Shown here one piece after another: positions 1 through 8,755 of a stretch of 35,177 nt of DNA. The first letter of the stretch is position 1. Each line of letters opens with the position of its first letter. The DNA lies in contig JAJDCP010000109.1 in the NCBI GenBank assembly GCA_029260765.1, forward strand, positions 1 through 35,177, read 5' to 3'. Both the position numbers and the translations under genes were made by a program. The stretch is from Planctomycetota bacterium. GTDB taxonomy: Bacteria; Planctomycetota; J058; JAJDCP01. The notes below the pieces were generated by a model. It was not told the DNA's origin. It did not search any database and saw only the letters and a program-made list of their open reading frames with translations.

Positions 1-35
1 CTTCGGAGCAGCCGCTGCGTGCGCGGGTTCCGGCG
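1..35. repeat. 35-bp direct repeat, copy 1
   Basis: The first 35 bases recur exactly at 94-128. The unit starts CTTCGGAGCAGCC and ends GGTTCCGGCG. It is not part of a convincing gene. It may extend left of the window. Confidence 0.9.
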
Positions 36-37
36 GC

Positions 38-64
38 TGTAGCGTCGGTCTATGACCGACGGGA
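38..64 (+). repeat. Short palindromic repeat A (7-3-7 hairpin)
   Basis: TGTAGC is followed by GTCGGTC, the loop TAT, and GACCGAC. It has the same layout as the elements at 121-148 and 35150-35177 (TGTAGC or TATAGC, then a 7-bp arm, 3-nt loop and 7-bp arm), but a different arm sequence. Conserved layout with changed but still paired arms suggests a structured REP-like element. That reading is an inference. Confidence 0.7.
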
Positions 65-93
65 CCACCGCTGCGCGTGGAGTCACCCCCGAT

Positions 94-128
94 CTTCGGA
101 GCAGCCGCTGCGTGCGCGGGTTCCGGCG
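94..128. repeat. 35-bp direct repeat, copy 2
   Basis: This is identical to 1-35. Its last eight bases (TTCCGGCG) are also the start of the palindromic element at 121-148, so the two repeat types overlap here. Confidence 0.9.
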
Positions 129-148
129 CTCACAGAGCGCCGCTATAG
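121..148 (-). repeat. Short palindromic repeat B (7-3-7 hairpin)
   Basis: On the minus strand it reads TATAGC, GGCGCTC, loop TGT, GAGCGCC, GGAA. It is nearly identical to the element at 35150-35177 but inverted relative to it. It lies downstream of the stop of the gene at 182-859, so it could also act as a transcription end or RNA stabiliser. No U-tract is present. Confidence 0.8.
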
Positions 149-157
149 GGGGAGATG

Positions 158-206
158 CTCCGTGGAGCGAGAGCTCCGCTCCTAGCGCGCAGGAAACCCC
201 TGCGCG
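158..206 (-). repeat. Two further hairpins at the 3' end of the 182-859 gene
   Basis: GGAGCG (164-169) pairs with CGCTCC (177-182). CGCGCAGG (186-193) pairs with CCTGCGCG (199-206). The second hairpin forms the last codons of the upstream gene (Gln-Gly-Phe-Pro-Ala-Arg-stop). With the elements at 38-64 and 121-148 this makes four palindromes within about 170 bp. Confidence 0.6.
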
Positions 207-859
207 TAGGGCAGGTTCGAGAGCAGCGCCTCGAAGCCCTGGCGAGCCGCGCGGCGCGACCGGCGGTAGAGGCTGCTGCCGAGAAAGGTCGGCCAGAGAA
301 GATGGGCGACGTGCAGCATCTGGAAGGTCTGGCCTCGCACGCTGCTCGAGGGGTTCGGGACCACATAGGTACGCATCAAGAAGTACCCGCAGCACAGGGC
401 CACCAGGCCGAGTAGCAGCAACGTCCCGCTGGCTACCAGCAGAGAACCGGCGCCGTGCGTCTCAGCCCAGAAGCTCGCTTGCGTCCGGCCCGTTCCCGCA
501 GCTGAGAAGTGCAGCTCGCCGCGCCGGATGCGGTTGCGTGCGCGGCCGCGGTAGGTCTCGACGCCTTCGAAGCCGATCCGGTCTGGCTGCTTGTCTGTGA
601 TGCGGAAAGGCCCGAGGACGTTGGTCTGGTTGGCGAGCAGCGCGGCAGCCTTGTTGCAGAGCTCGGCGGAGTCGCCTTCGAGCTCGACACCGCCTTCGAC
701 CATGTCGACGGGGCCGGAGCCGGGATCCTCCCGCCTGGTCAGGTTCTCGCCCGATCTCTCACGCAGACAAAGCAGGAATTGACGCAGGCCGAGCAGCCAG
801 ACCAGCAGGCCCACGCCGGTGATGATGTGGAGGACAAGCGAAGCGATCGATGGAGTCAT
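182..859 (-). CDS. Small membrane protein of unknown function
   Basis: I do not recognise this 225-residue protein. Residues about 5-28 form a hydrophobic helix (rich in Leu, Ile and Val), followed by Arg-Glu-Arg. A polar domain of about 100 residues comes next, then a second strong membrane helix near residues 130-155 (Leu-rich with a Cys-Cys-Gly). A third weakly hydrophobic stretch contains HVAHLLWPTF. The Met at 859 was chosen because the membrane helix begins just after it. The 40 codons upstream look like non-coding sequence and cross a terminator-like region. It is the last gene of the minus-strand signalling block. Its end is built from a perfect 8-bp hairpin, so its C-terminus may have been altered by a repeat element (inference). 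Confidence 0.7.
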   Translation of the reverse strand: MTPSIASLVLHIITGVGLLVWLLGLRQFLLCLRERSGENLTRREDPGSGPVDMVEGGVELEGDSAELCNKAAALLANQTNVLGPFRITDKQPDRIGFEGVETYRGRARNRIRRGELHFSAAGTGRTQASFWAETHGAGSLLVASGTLLLLGLVALCCGYFLMRTYVVPNPSSSVRGQTFQMLHVAHLLWPTFLGSSLYRRSRRAARQGFEALLSNLPYAQGFPAR

Positions 860-921
860 GGTTTCCTGAAAAAACGGGGGGTAGAGGCAGTCCCACAGGC
901 GAATTGTCCACTTCCGGGGCC

Positions 922-957
922 AACAAATGCAAGCAGCATCCGTCGGCCGGATGCTGC
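922..957 (-). terminator. Likely rho-independent terminator after the EF-hand gene
   Basis: A perfect 10-bp stem, GCAGCATCCG (933-942) with CGGATGCTGC (948-957) and a 5-nt loop, lies 18 bp past the stop of the 976-1797 gene. On the minus strand it is followed by TTGCATTTGTT, a moderate U-rich tail. Confidence 0.65.
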
Positions 958-975
958 AGGGCGGGAACCGGTCCT

Positions 976-1797
976 TCAATCGCGCGGCTTGTCCCGCTTC
1001 GGCTTGTCGCCTTGCGGCCGATCGCGCTGGCCATCAGCCTGGCCACGGCGTGCGGCGGCGTAGGCCTGAAGCTCATCGGGGCTGGCCAGCCCGTCTCCGT
1101 TGCTATCGACCTCGGCAAAGTCGGGCAGCCGCTCGCCCACCCACTCGTCGCTGCTGAGCATGCCGTCCCCGTCGCTGTCGAGGCGTTGCAGGGCTTTGCG
1201 GATGCGCTGTCCCCGCTGGCGTTGCTGCAGACCCGCACGGATCTCTGCTTCGCCCAACACCCCGTCGCCGTCGGTATCGAGCCGGGCGAACATCTCGGGC
1301 GGGCCGGGGAACTCTTCGGCGCTCAGTTGTCCGTCCCCGTCCACATCGGCTTCCCGAAAGCGCGCCGCGCCGTCGGGGGCCTGGTCGCGCAGCTTGCTCG
1401 CCAGCTCGTCGAAGCTGAGCAGGCCGTCGCCGTCGCCATCGAGCTTGTCGAACGCTTCGGGACGGGGAAACTCGTCGCGGTTGAGCATGCCGTCGCCGTC
1501 AGCGTCCTGCTCGTCGAAGCGGGCGCGCAGTTGGGCGCCACGGTCCTGCCCATCCTTGTCCCGGCGGGGGGCCGTGTCACGTTCTCTTGGCGAGCTGCGC
1601 TCGTCGAGGGGTTGCATCTCCGCCGCCGTCAGAATCCCGTCGGCGTTGGCGTCGAGGCGCTCGAACAACTTCGCAGGCCCCTGGAACTCGTCCCGGCTCA
1701 CATTCCCATCACCGTCGGCATCCCAACCGCTGAGATCTTGGGCTCCGACCATTCCAGCGGTCATCAGACCGGCCAGTATCCACTTCCAAGCTCGCAT
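976..1797 (-). CDS. Exported protein with eight EF-hand calcium-binding loops
   Basis: The 273-residue product has a signal peptide (Met-Arg-Ala-Trp-Lys-Trp, then a hydrophobic core ending Val-Gly-Ala-Gln at about residue 20). Eight DxDxDG-type EF-hand loops follow in a row, at spacings of roughly 20-45 residues, for example DADGDGNVSRDEF, DGDGDGLLSFDEL and DTDGDGVLGEAEI. The C-terminus is a short Lys/Arg/Asp-rich tail. The loops retain the acidic residues at positions 1, 3, 5 and 12, so calcium binding is likely. Arrays of EF-hands are frequent in planctomycete exported proteins (family knowledge). The start at 1797 is preferred over an upstream Met because AGGAGGG sits just in front of it and the signal peptide begins there. 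It is probably periplasmic or secreted; the partner is unknown. Confidence 0.85.
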   Translation of the reverse strand: MRAWKWILAGLMTAGMVGAQDLSGWDADGDGNVSRDEFQGPAKLFERLDANADGILTAAEMQPLDERSSPRERDTAPRRDKDGQDRGAQLRARFDEQDADGDGMLNRDEFPRPEAFDKLDGDGDGLLSFDELASKLRDQAPDGAARFREADVDGDGQLSAEEFPGPPEMFARLDTDGDGVLGEAEIRAGLQQRQRGQRIRKALQRLDSDGDGMLSSDEWVGERLPDFAEVDSNGDGLASPDELQAYAAARRGQADGQRDRPQGDKPKRDKPRD

Positions 1798-1918
1798 TTC
1801 TAACCCTCCTGGTTGCGGAATAAGTAGCAAGTTCCGGACCAAACGGCGAATGACGGAGCGGCGCCGTCAGGCCGTCTCGGACTGCCAACGTCTGGTTGAC
1901 AGCGCCAGCCTCTCTGTG

Positions 1919-3208
1919 TCAGTCGAGCCGGGTTTCGCTGCTTTGCTCAGCCAACAGGCTGGTATGGATCTCTTCGAGGATGGCCATCACCTCTGCCGGC
2001 TTCTGGAATCGCTTGGCCGGGTCCTTCTGCATCGCCTTTTGGATCATGCGTACAAGCGGCTCGGGAACCAGTGGGTTGTGGAGCGTGACGGGCAGGGGGT
2101 CCTGGCTGCGGATGCGGTGGATGACGTCGCTCGGGCGCCGGCCTGCAAAGGGAAGCCTGCCGGTAACCACGTGATACAGGGTGGCCCCCAGGGAGTAGAT
2201 GTCCGAACGCTGATCGGCGTGCACCGCGTTGTCGATCTGTTCTGGCGGCATGTAGGCGAGCGTGCCCATGCCCTCTCCGGGTCGTGTCAACCCGGAGATT
2301 CCGGTCTCGGAGAAGTTCTTGGCCAGACCGAAATCAGAGATCTTGATCGTGCCTTCGTGGATCAGGATGTTCTCTGGCTTGAGGTCGCGATGGACGATGT
2401 TGCGTTCAAAGGCATAGGCCAGGGCGTCGGCGATCTGCCTGCCGATGTGGACGGTTTCGAGTACCGAGAGCGATCCGCGTTCCCGCATCTCGTTGAGCAG
2501 GTTGCGGCCCTCGAAGTACTCCATCGCCATATAGTACAGCTCGCCTTCGACGCCGAAGTCGTACACCTGGATGATGTGTGGGTGGATCAGCACCGCTTCG
2601 GAGCGCGCCCCGCGGATGAAGCGCATCACGTCACGGACGTTCGATTGGTTGCTCACCCGCAGGATCTTCAGTGCGACGACGCGGTCGTGGGAGTGTTGGT
2701 GTGCCTTGTACACCAAGCCGGAAGTGCCCTGGCCGATGGCGCGCAGCAGACGGAAACCCGGCAGCATCGGGCTGCCCGGGATACGGCTGGCCGAACACGT
2801 GGGACAGAGGAAGACGTCGCCCGCCTCTTCCACCTCACCATCGGCGAAGGTCGCCAGCGACAGCTGCCGACCGCAAGCTGTGCAGGCGTGGGTCTCGTCG
2901 AGCAGGCTGGCGCGTTTCAGCTGTTCGCAGGCCAGGGTGAGGCTCGAATTGCCGATCTTGATGCGGTCCCCGTTGAAGAGTGCGGTCTCGCTGACGCGTC
3001 GGCCGTTGACCAGCGTGCCGTTGCCGCTCTTGAGGTCGCGCAGCAAGCAGCGATCCTCGAGCAGCTCGAGCTCGCAGTGGCGGCGTGAGACCTTGCGGTC
3101 CGCAAGCACCAGGTCTGCCTTGGGAGACCGTCCGAGGACTACGGTGCAGGGGGACTCCAAAGAGTGTGTCCCCCCCTCAGTGCCGTCGATGTGTAGCTCG
3201 ACTTTCAT
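1919..3208 (-). CDS. FHA domain-zinc ribbon-Ser/Thr protein kinase
   Basis: This is a 429-residue cytosolic kinase with an unusual front end. Residues 1-95 form an FHA domain with the phosphothreonine-binding landmarks GR (26-27), SRRH (41-44) and SGNGTLVNG (61-69). Residues 109-138 carry two CxxC knuckles (CTAC and CPTC), a probable zinc ribbon. The kinase domain spans about 152-415: Gly loop GQGTSG (159-164), ATP-anchoring Lys181, catalytic HRDLKPEN (273-280), DFG (292-294), and PPE in place of APE (321-323). All catalytic residues are present, so it should be active. FHA domains bind phospho-Thr peptides, so it may dock onto its own or a neighbour's phosphorylated targets, such as the kinase at 3997-5124 (inference). 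No transmembrane helix is seen. The start has no clear Shine-Dalgarno. Confidence 0.93.
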   Translation of the reverse strand: MKVELHIDGTEGGTHSLESPCTVVLGRSPKADLVLADRKVSRRHCELELLEDRCLLRDLKSGNGTLVNGRRVSETALFNGDRIKIGNSSLTLACEQLKRASLLDETHACTACGRQLSLATFADGEVEEAGDVFLCPTCSASRIPGSPMLPGFRLLRAIGQGTSGLVYKAHQHSHDRVVALKILRVSNQSNVRDVMRFIRGARSEAVLIHPHIIQVYDFGVEGELYYMAMEYFEGRNLLNEMRERGSLSVLETVHIGRQIADALAYAFERNIVHRDLKPENILIHEGTIKISDFGLAKNFSETGISGLTRPGEGMGTLAYMPPEQIDNAVHADQRSDIYSLGATLYHVVTGRLPFAGRRPSDVIHRIRSQDPLPVTLHNPLVPEPLVRMIQKAMQKDPAKRFQKPAEVMAILEEIHTSLLAEQSSETRLD

Positions 3209-3322
3209 CGCGACAGGTTCCAGCGGCGCAGACGCGGGTCTCGGGCCCCAAGAGTAGCAGCTTTTGGCCCGGGTCGCAACTGTGTGGCGGCGTGGAGAAG
3301 GGGGAGGCCAGGTTGGATACTT

Positions 3323-3342
3323 GATGCCCTGCGCAGGGCATC
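3323..3342. repeat. Perfect 20-bp palindrome in an intergenic gap
   Basis: GATGCCCTGC is followed directly by its reverse complement, with no loop. It lies in the 228-bp gap between the membrane protein gene ending at 3437 and the FHA-kinase start at 3208. It has no U-tract on either strand, so an operator or dimer-binding site fits better than a terminator. Confidence 0.6.
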
Positions 3343-3436
3343 TGCGGTGGGAGTGAGCAAGCTGCGTCAGCGCACAACCTGCTGGGTCGCCTCGGGCTCT
3401 CCCTCGGCCGGCTGGTGGACTCCGCTCCCTGGACGG

Positions 3437-3988
3437 TCAGGTCTGGCGCGAGAGCAGGCGCACCGCGCCGAGGCAGAGCAGTGCGGCCGCGCAGGCTGCC
3501 ACGGTCCACCAGAAGCCGGGCTCGATGTGCAGCGAGAAGCGGAACAGGTCAGGCATCCCCCCTCCGGTCTGCTCGAAGATCTCCCGCAGGTTTTCGGGCG
3601 CCTGGTAGAAGCGCCGCCAAGCGACCAGTCCGGGACCGAGCGCGGCGACAAGCGCACAGCCGAGCACCGGCAAGAACCAGCGCAGCCCACGTGCCGCGCA
3701 ATACAGACTGAGCACACCTCCGAGCAAGGCGGCGAAGAAGGTGCACAGGCTCTCTTGAAGAACTGGTCCCTGGTCGAAGTAATCGAACGCCACGTAGTAG
3801 TCGCTCTGGCCCAGAAGCTCAGAATGCACGCTGTACCACGCTTGCGGCAGCGCGGCCAGCGCCAGCACGAAGGCGCCGGCGGTCAGCAGCCAGGCCCAAC
3901 GGGCGCCGCGTGGCAGAGGCCGCCGCGCTTGCGTCGGAGCCGCTGTGGCTTTCTGCCCGCCTGTGCGCATCCGACGGCGTTTTGCCAT
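3437..3988 (-). CDS. Four-helix membrane protein of unknown function
   Basis: The 183-residue product begins with a very basic stretch (Met-Ala-Lys-Arg-Arg-Arg). Four hydrophobic helices follow, recognisable around ARWAWLLTAGAFVLALA, FFAALLGGVLSLYC, FLPVLGCALVAALGPGLVAW and FWWTVAACAAALLCLGA. Between helices 1 and 2 lies an aromatic loop with Ser-Asp-Tyr-Tyr and Asp-Tyr-Phe-Asp. The start at 3988 is supported by AGGAGGAG immediately upstream. That ribosome site overlaps the stop codon of the kinase gene 8 bp away, so the two genes are probably translationally coupled. I recognise no family. A partner or sensor for the adjacent membrane-anchored kinase is possible (context only). Confidence 0.75.
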   Translation of the reverse strand: MAKRRRMRTGGQKATAAPTQARRPLPRGARWAWLLTAGAFVLALAALPQAWYSVHSELLGQSDYYVAFDYFDQGPVLQESLCTFFAALLGGVLSLYCAARGLRWFLPVLGCALVAALGPGLVAWRRFYQAPENLREIFEQTGGGMPDLFRFSLHIEPGFWWTVAACAAALLCLGAVRLLSRQT

Positions 3989-3996
3989 CGCTCCTC

Positions 3997-5124
3997 CTAC
4001 AGCCAGATGGCCATCACAATCAAGAGCACGACCACGGCAGCTCCGCCCGCCGCAAGCCACCATACCAGCTTTCTGTCTGGCTCGGGCCGCGCAGCTGGTT
4101 TGCGTTTGGGACGCCGCTTGGGGGCGGGTTTGGGGACGGGCCGTGTCAGCTCGATCTGGACAGGCTCACCGATCATCACACGTCCGAGCGCAGTCAGCAT
4201 GTCGCTCGCCGACTCGAAGCGGTCTTCAGGATCCTTCTCCAGACACTTCAAGATGCACAGAGCCATCCCCTCGTCGAGCTCGGGATTCAGTTCACAGGGG
4301 TCGGGAGCCGGCTGATGCTGGTGCTGGGCGACGATGTGGAAGGGAGAGATGCCCTCGAAGGGGGGCCTGCCCGTCGCCAAGTAGAACAGAGTGGCTCCCA
4401 GGCTGTAAAGATCTGAGCGCGCGTCGACTTCACCCCCGATGGCTTGCTCTGGAGAGATGAACTCCGGCGTCCCGAGCAGCTCGCCGTCACGCGTCAGTTT
4501 GGCTTCGGGTTCTTCGGGACGCGCCACACCAAAGTCCGTCAGGTAGAGCTCGTCGTTGCGGGCCAGCAGGATGTTCTGGGGTTTGACATCACGATGGATC
4601 AGACCGAGACGATGGGCGCATTCGAGCGCCCGCGTTGTCTGCAGCCCGGTGCGCACCAGGTCGTCTTCGGAGAGCGGACCTTCGGCTTCGACTTTCGAAT
4701 GCAGGTCGGTGCCGTCCACCCAATCGAGCACGATGTAGTATTTGCCCTCTCGCTTGCCATGGGCGCGCACACGCACGATGTTCGGGTGTGAGAGCCGGGA
4801 GAGTTGCTTGGCTTCACGCCGGAAGCGCGCTTTCTGGACAGGATCGGCGCCCATACTGCGGCGTAGGATCTTCAGGGCCACCAAGCGGTCGCGCTTGCGG
4901 TCGATGGCCTTGAAGACGCGGGCTGAGGCGCCCTCCCCGACTTCCTGCAAGACAGGGTAGCCGCAGCGCGTCTTGCGGCAGAGCTCCCGCAGAGTCTGCC
5001 ACACGGTCTCGTGCTCGTTGTCGTCAAAGGCGGCGAAGGCCTGGTCCACTTGCTCCTGGCTGAGGCGGCCTTTGCGCAGCGCATTCTGGCAGGCCTCGAC
5101 CAGATCCTCCCGCGTCAGAGACAC
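3997..5124 (-). CDS. Membrane-anchored Ser/Thr protein kinase
   Basis: The protein has 375 residues. Residues 1-52 form a helical N-terminal segment. The kinase domain runs about 56-320: Gly loop GEGASA (63-68), Lys85, HRDVKPQN (177-184), DFG (197-199), and SPE (224-226) for the APE motif. A Pro/Lys/Arg-rich linker (about 325-350) leads to one C-terminal membrane helix (LVWWLAAGGAAVVVLLIVMA) with almost nothing after it. The kinase therefore faces the cytoplasm with no extracellular sensor domain of its own. Any signal may come through the membrane protein encoded directly downstream. The gene lies 90 bp downstream of the sigma-like gene on the same strand. Sigma factor and Ser/Thr kinase pairs are known among ECF sigma families; functional pairing here is inferred. 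Confidence 0.93.
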   Translation of the reverse strand: MSLTREDLVEACQNALRKGRLSQEQVDQAFAAFDDNEHETVWQTLRELCRKTRCGYPVLQEVGEGASARVFKAIDRKRDRLVALKILRRSMGADPVQKARFRREAKQLSRLSHPNIVRVRAHGKREGKYYIVLDWVDGTDLHSKVEAEGPLSEDDLVRTGLQTTRALECAHRLGLIHRDVKPQNILLARNDELYLTDFGVARPEEPEAKLTRDGELLGTPEFISPEQAIGGEVDARSDLYSLGATLFYLATGRPPFEGISPFHIVAQHQHQPAPDPCELNPELDEGMALCILKCLEKDPEDRFESASDMLTALGRVMIGEPVQIELTRPVPKPAPKRRPKRKPAARPEPDRKLVWWLAAGGAAVVVLLIVMAIWL

Positions 5125-5214
5125 GCTGCGGACCCCTCCCGTCGGATTGCGGAGCCCGAAGTCGGCGATGCCTGGGACCGGTGTGTGTACACGGGCTTTC
5201 TCACAAACAGAGCA

Positions 5215-6798
<1,584 letters not shown>

Positions 6799-6820
6799 TG
6801 TTTCTCTCCAGCGCGCCAAT

Positions 6821-6849
6821 AGGGTAGACAACCGGTCATGAAAGGGCAA
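6821..6849 (-). promoter_or_regulatory. Possible sigma-70-type promoter of the sigma-like gene
   Basis: On the minus strand TTGCCC (6849-6844) and TACCCT (6826-6821) are separated by exactly 17 bp. This would place transcription start roughly 15 nt before the ATG at 6798. Matches to consensus are only partial. Confidence 0.35.
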
Positions 6850-6899
6850 CGGGCACCTGAGAGAGTTTCCCTTCGAGGCGCCCCGTGTGGGGGTGGATT

Positions 6900-6917
6900 C
6901 TGGCACCTGATTTGCGA
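6900..6917 (+). promoter_or_regulatory. Possible sigma-54 (-24/-12) promoter
   Basis: CTGGCACCTGATTTGCGA fits the sigma-54 pattern TGGCAC-N5-TTGC. The invariant GG (6902-6903) and GC (6914-6915) are 10 nt apart, as required. It lies about 97 nt upstream of the gene at 7014, on the same strand. The base after CAC and the last position differ from consensus. Confidence 0.5.
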
Positions 6918-7013
6918 TTAACGCCGCTGGGCCGAGAAAGAACCCGCTGGGCGGTTCCCCATCGAGACCCCGAAATGATAGACTCGATTTGATATCACCA
7001 AGGAGATGGCTCG

Positions 7014-7631
7014 ATGTCCGACAAAAAACCTTCATTTCTCGGCAGGCTGATCAAAGGCGTGTTCACGCTGGCTGTGCTGATCACAATTGGCCTGGCGTTC
7101 ATGTATTCGGAAAAGGTCGGCCGCTACCCCTGGGGATGGGAGAAATCCGACCTGGGTGGTTTCGCTGACTACGTCATGATGAAGGGGCAGGAAGTCAAAA
7201 GTGGCACCCTGGTCCTGGTCGAAAAAGTCAAGGACATCGAGTTCGGCAAGAAGCTCGACTCCCTGGCGGCCAAGTACTTCGGCAAAGACGCAGCGCCCGA
7301 CGAAACCGACCCGGCCACGCCCGTGCCAGCCCATCCGGACGCTGTCAGCGCAGACCCGCCCGCCGCGCCTGAATACAGCGAAGGTGAGAAGCTCTGGAAG
7401 GAAGGCTATGACCTGCGGCGCGAGGGAAATCGGGCCGAGGGGGCGGAGCAGGCAGCCTTGTACCAGAAGGCCGTAGATACCTGGAAAAAGGCCTCACCAG
7501 CGCTGCAGGCCGAGCTGGATGCCGCCAAAGCCGCCGGCGAGGGAAACCGTGCGATGCAGCTCGAAGAGCTGCTGCTCAGTCTCAATCAGCAGCTGGGCTC
7601 GGTGTTCAAAGACACCAAGATGGCTGAGTGA
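7014..7631 (+). CDS. Membrane-anchored protein with helical C-terminal domain, unknown function
   Basis: The product has 205 residues. A basic N-terminus (Met-Ser-Asp-Lys-Lys) leads into one membrane helix at about residues 11-31 (LIKGVFTLAVLITIGLAFMY). A polar region, a Pro/Ala/Asp-rich linker (about 92-120) and a charged helical domain follow. That last domain (EGEKLWKEGYDLRREGN, then ALYQKAVDTWKKASPAL) looks like one or two TPR-type helical hairpins. It is likely anchored with the domain outside the cytoplasm. AAGGAG precedes the ATG. The gene is divergent from the sigma-like gene and may be driven by the sigma-54-type site at 6900. It is monocistronic, because a strong terminator follows. 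No family is recognised. Confidence 0.8.
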   Translation: MSDKKPSFLGRLIKGVFTLAVLITIGLAFMYSEKVGRYPWGWEKSDLGGFADYVMMKGQEVKSGTLVLVEKVKDIEFGKKLDSLAAKYFGKDAAPDETDPATPVPAHPDAVSADPPAAPEYSEGEKLWKEGYDLRREGNRAEGAEQAALYQKAVDTWKKASPALQAELDAAKAAGEGNRAMQLEELLLSLNQQLGSVFKDTKMAE

Positions 7632-7661
7632 GCCGGTCAGGCCTGTGAAGACTCTGATGTG

Positions 7662-7683
7662 CCCCCGCTGTGCGGGGGTTTTT
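7662..7683 (+). terminator. Rho-independent terminator
   Basis: CCCCCGC (7662-7668), loop TGT, GCGGGGG (7672-7678), then TTTTT. It lies 30 bp past the stop of the 7014-7631 gene, with textbook geometry. Confidence 0.92.
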
Positions 7684-7813
7684 GCATCGGGGCCCCGTGT
7701 CTCGCGCAGGCGAGAATCCCCCTTCACTGGCGCGTGACGCCACGGCTGCCCCGCCTGGATGTCCGAACCTCGGCCGGGTAGAATGCCGGCCCCATCCATG
7801 TCGAGCGGAAGCG

Positions 7814-8740
7814 ATGACTGAGTTGATTATAGAGACCAACAAGCTCTGTAAGAGCTACTCTACGGGCTGGTTCAAACCGACAGTCGACGCTGTCAACGAG
7901 CTCGATCTCAAGGTCGAGGCGGGCCGCGTCTATGGGTTGCTGGGTCCCAATGGGGCGGGCAAGACCACCACCATCAAGATGTTGCTCGGACTTGCGCGGC
8001 CGACCTCTGGTAGCGGCCGCATGCTCGGCATCGATATCTGCCAGCGTGACTGCAGAAGAGAGGTCGGCTACCTGCCAGAGAACCAGCAGTTTCCGACCTA
8101 CATGACGGCGTTCGTGGCCCTCGAGAATTTCGGCGGGCTCGCCGGCATGTCACGGGGCGAACGGCGCAAGCGTTGCGATGCTGCGTTGGATGAGGTCGGG
8201 CTGAGAGACTGGAAGCACGTCTCGGTAGCCAAGTTCTCCAAAGGGATGAAGCAGCGTTTGGGACTGGCCCTGGCCATGTTCCACGATCCAAAGCTGTTGA
8301 TTCTCGATGAGCCGACGGACGGAGTCGATCCTCAGGGGCGCAAAGACATCCGGCACATCATCGAGCGCAAGAAGGCTGAGGGCAAGACGGTCCTGATCAA
8401 CTCCCATATCTTGCAAGAAGTCGAACTGGTTGCCGACGAGGTGACCATCCTCAACAAAGGCAACGTCGCCCACCAGGGCAACGTCGCTGAGCTGACCGGG
8501 GAAAGCGCCCGCTACCGATTGCGGGTCGCAGAGATGCCTCCTAAAGCACGCAAACGCCTCGACTTCCTCAGTGACGACCCCGAGGCTCCCGACCACTTCT
8601 TTTTCAAGGCCGACGACGACACAGCGCTCGATCGTTGTGTCGACCGGCTGCGGGCCGAGAAGGTCAGCATCCGTGCTTTGATTCCCACACGCAAGACGCT
8701 CGAAGATGTGTTCCTGGAAATCGTGCACCAAGAGAGCTGA
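7814..8740 (+). CDS. ABC transporter ATP-binding protein (ABC-2 type exporter)
   Basis: The 308-residue nucleotide-binding subunit powers the permease encoded 15 bp downstream. Motifs in order are Walker A GPNGAGKT (44-51), Q-loop region YLPENQQ (about 86-92), signature FSKGMKQR (141-148), Walker B LLILDEP (161-167) and the switch His in INSHIL (about 198). The last 80 residues form an extra C-terminal domain typical of exporters of the CcmA/NatA/drug class. The start at 7814 was chosen because the domain begins here (MTELIIETNKLCKSYS). An upstream in-frame extension would run through the terminator of the preceding gene. The substrate cannot be told from sequence. Confidence 0.95.
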   Translation: MTELIIETNKLCKSYSTGWFKPTVDAVNELDLKVEAGRVYGLLGPNGAGKTTTIKMLLGLARPTSGSGRMLGIDICQRDCRREVGYLPENQQFPTYMTAFVALENFGGLAGMSRGERRKRCDAALDEVGLRDWKHVSVAKFSKGMKQRLGLALAMFHDPKLLILDEPTDGVDPQGRKDIRHIIERKKAEGKTVLINSHILQEVELVADEVTILNKGNVAHQGNVAELTGESARYRLRVAEMPPKARKRLDFLSDDPEAPDHFFFKADDDTALDRCVDRLRAEKVSIRALIPTRKTLEDVFLEIVHQES

Positions 8741-8755
8741 GCTAGGAGCGTTGTC

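Noticed and set aside
52..600. 182-codon plus-strand ORF at the left edge
   Set aside because: It runs through the repeat cluster and antisense to the 182-859 gene, and is Arg/Ser-rich without domains.
1100..3088. 662-codon plus-strand ORF
   Set aside because: It is antisense to the EF-hand and FHA-kinase genes, which have clear domains; GC-rich codon bias produces such shadows.
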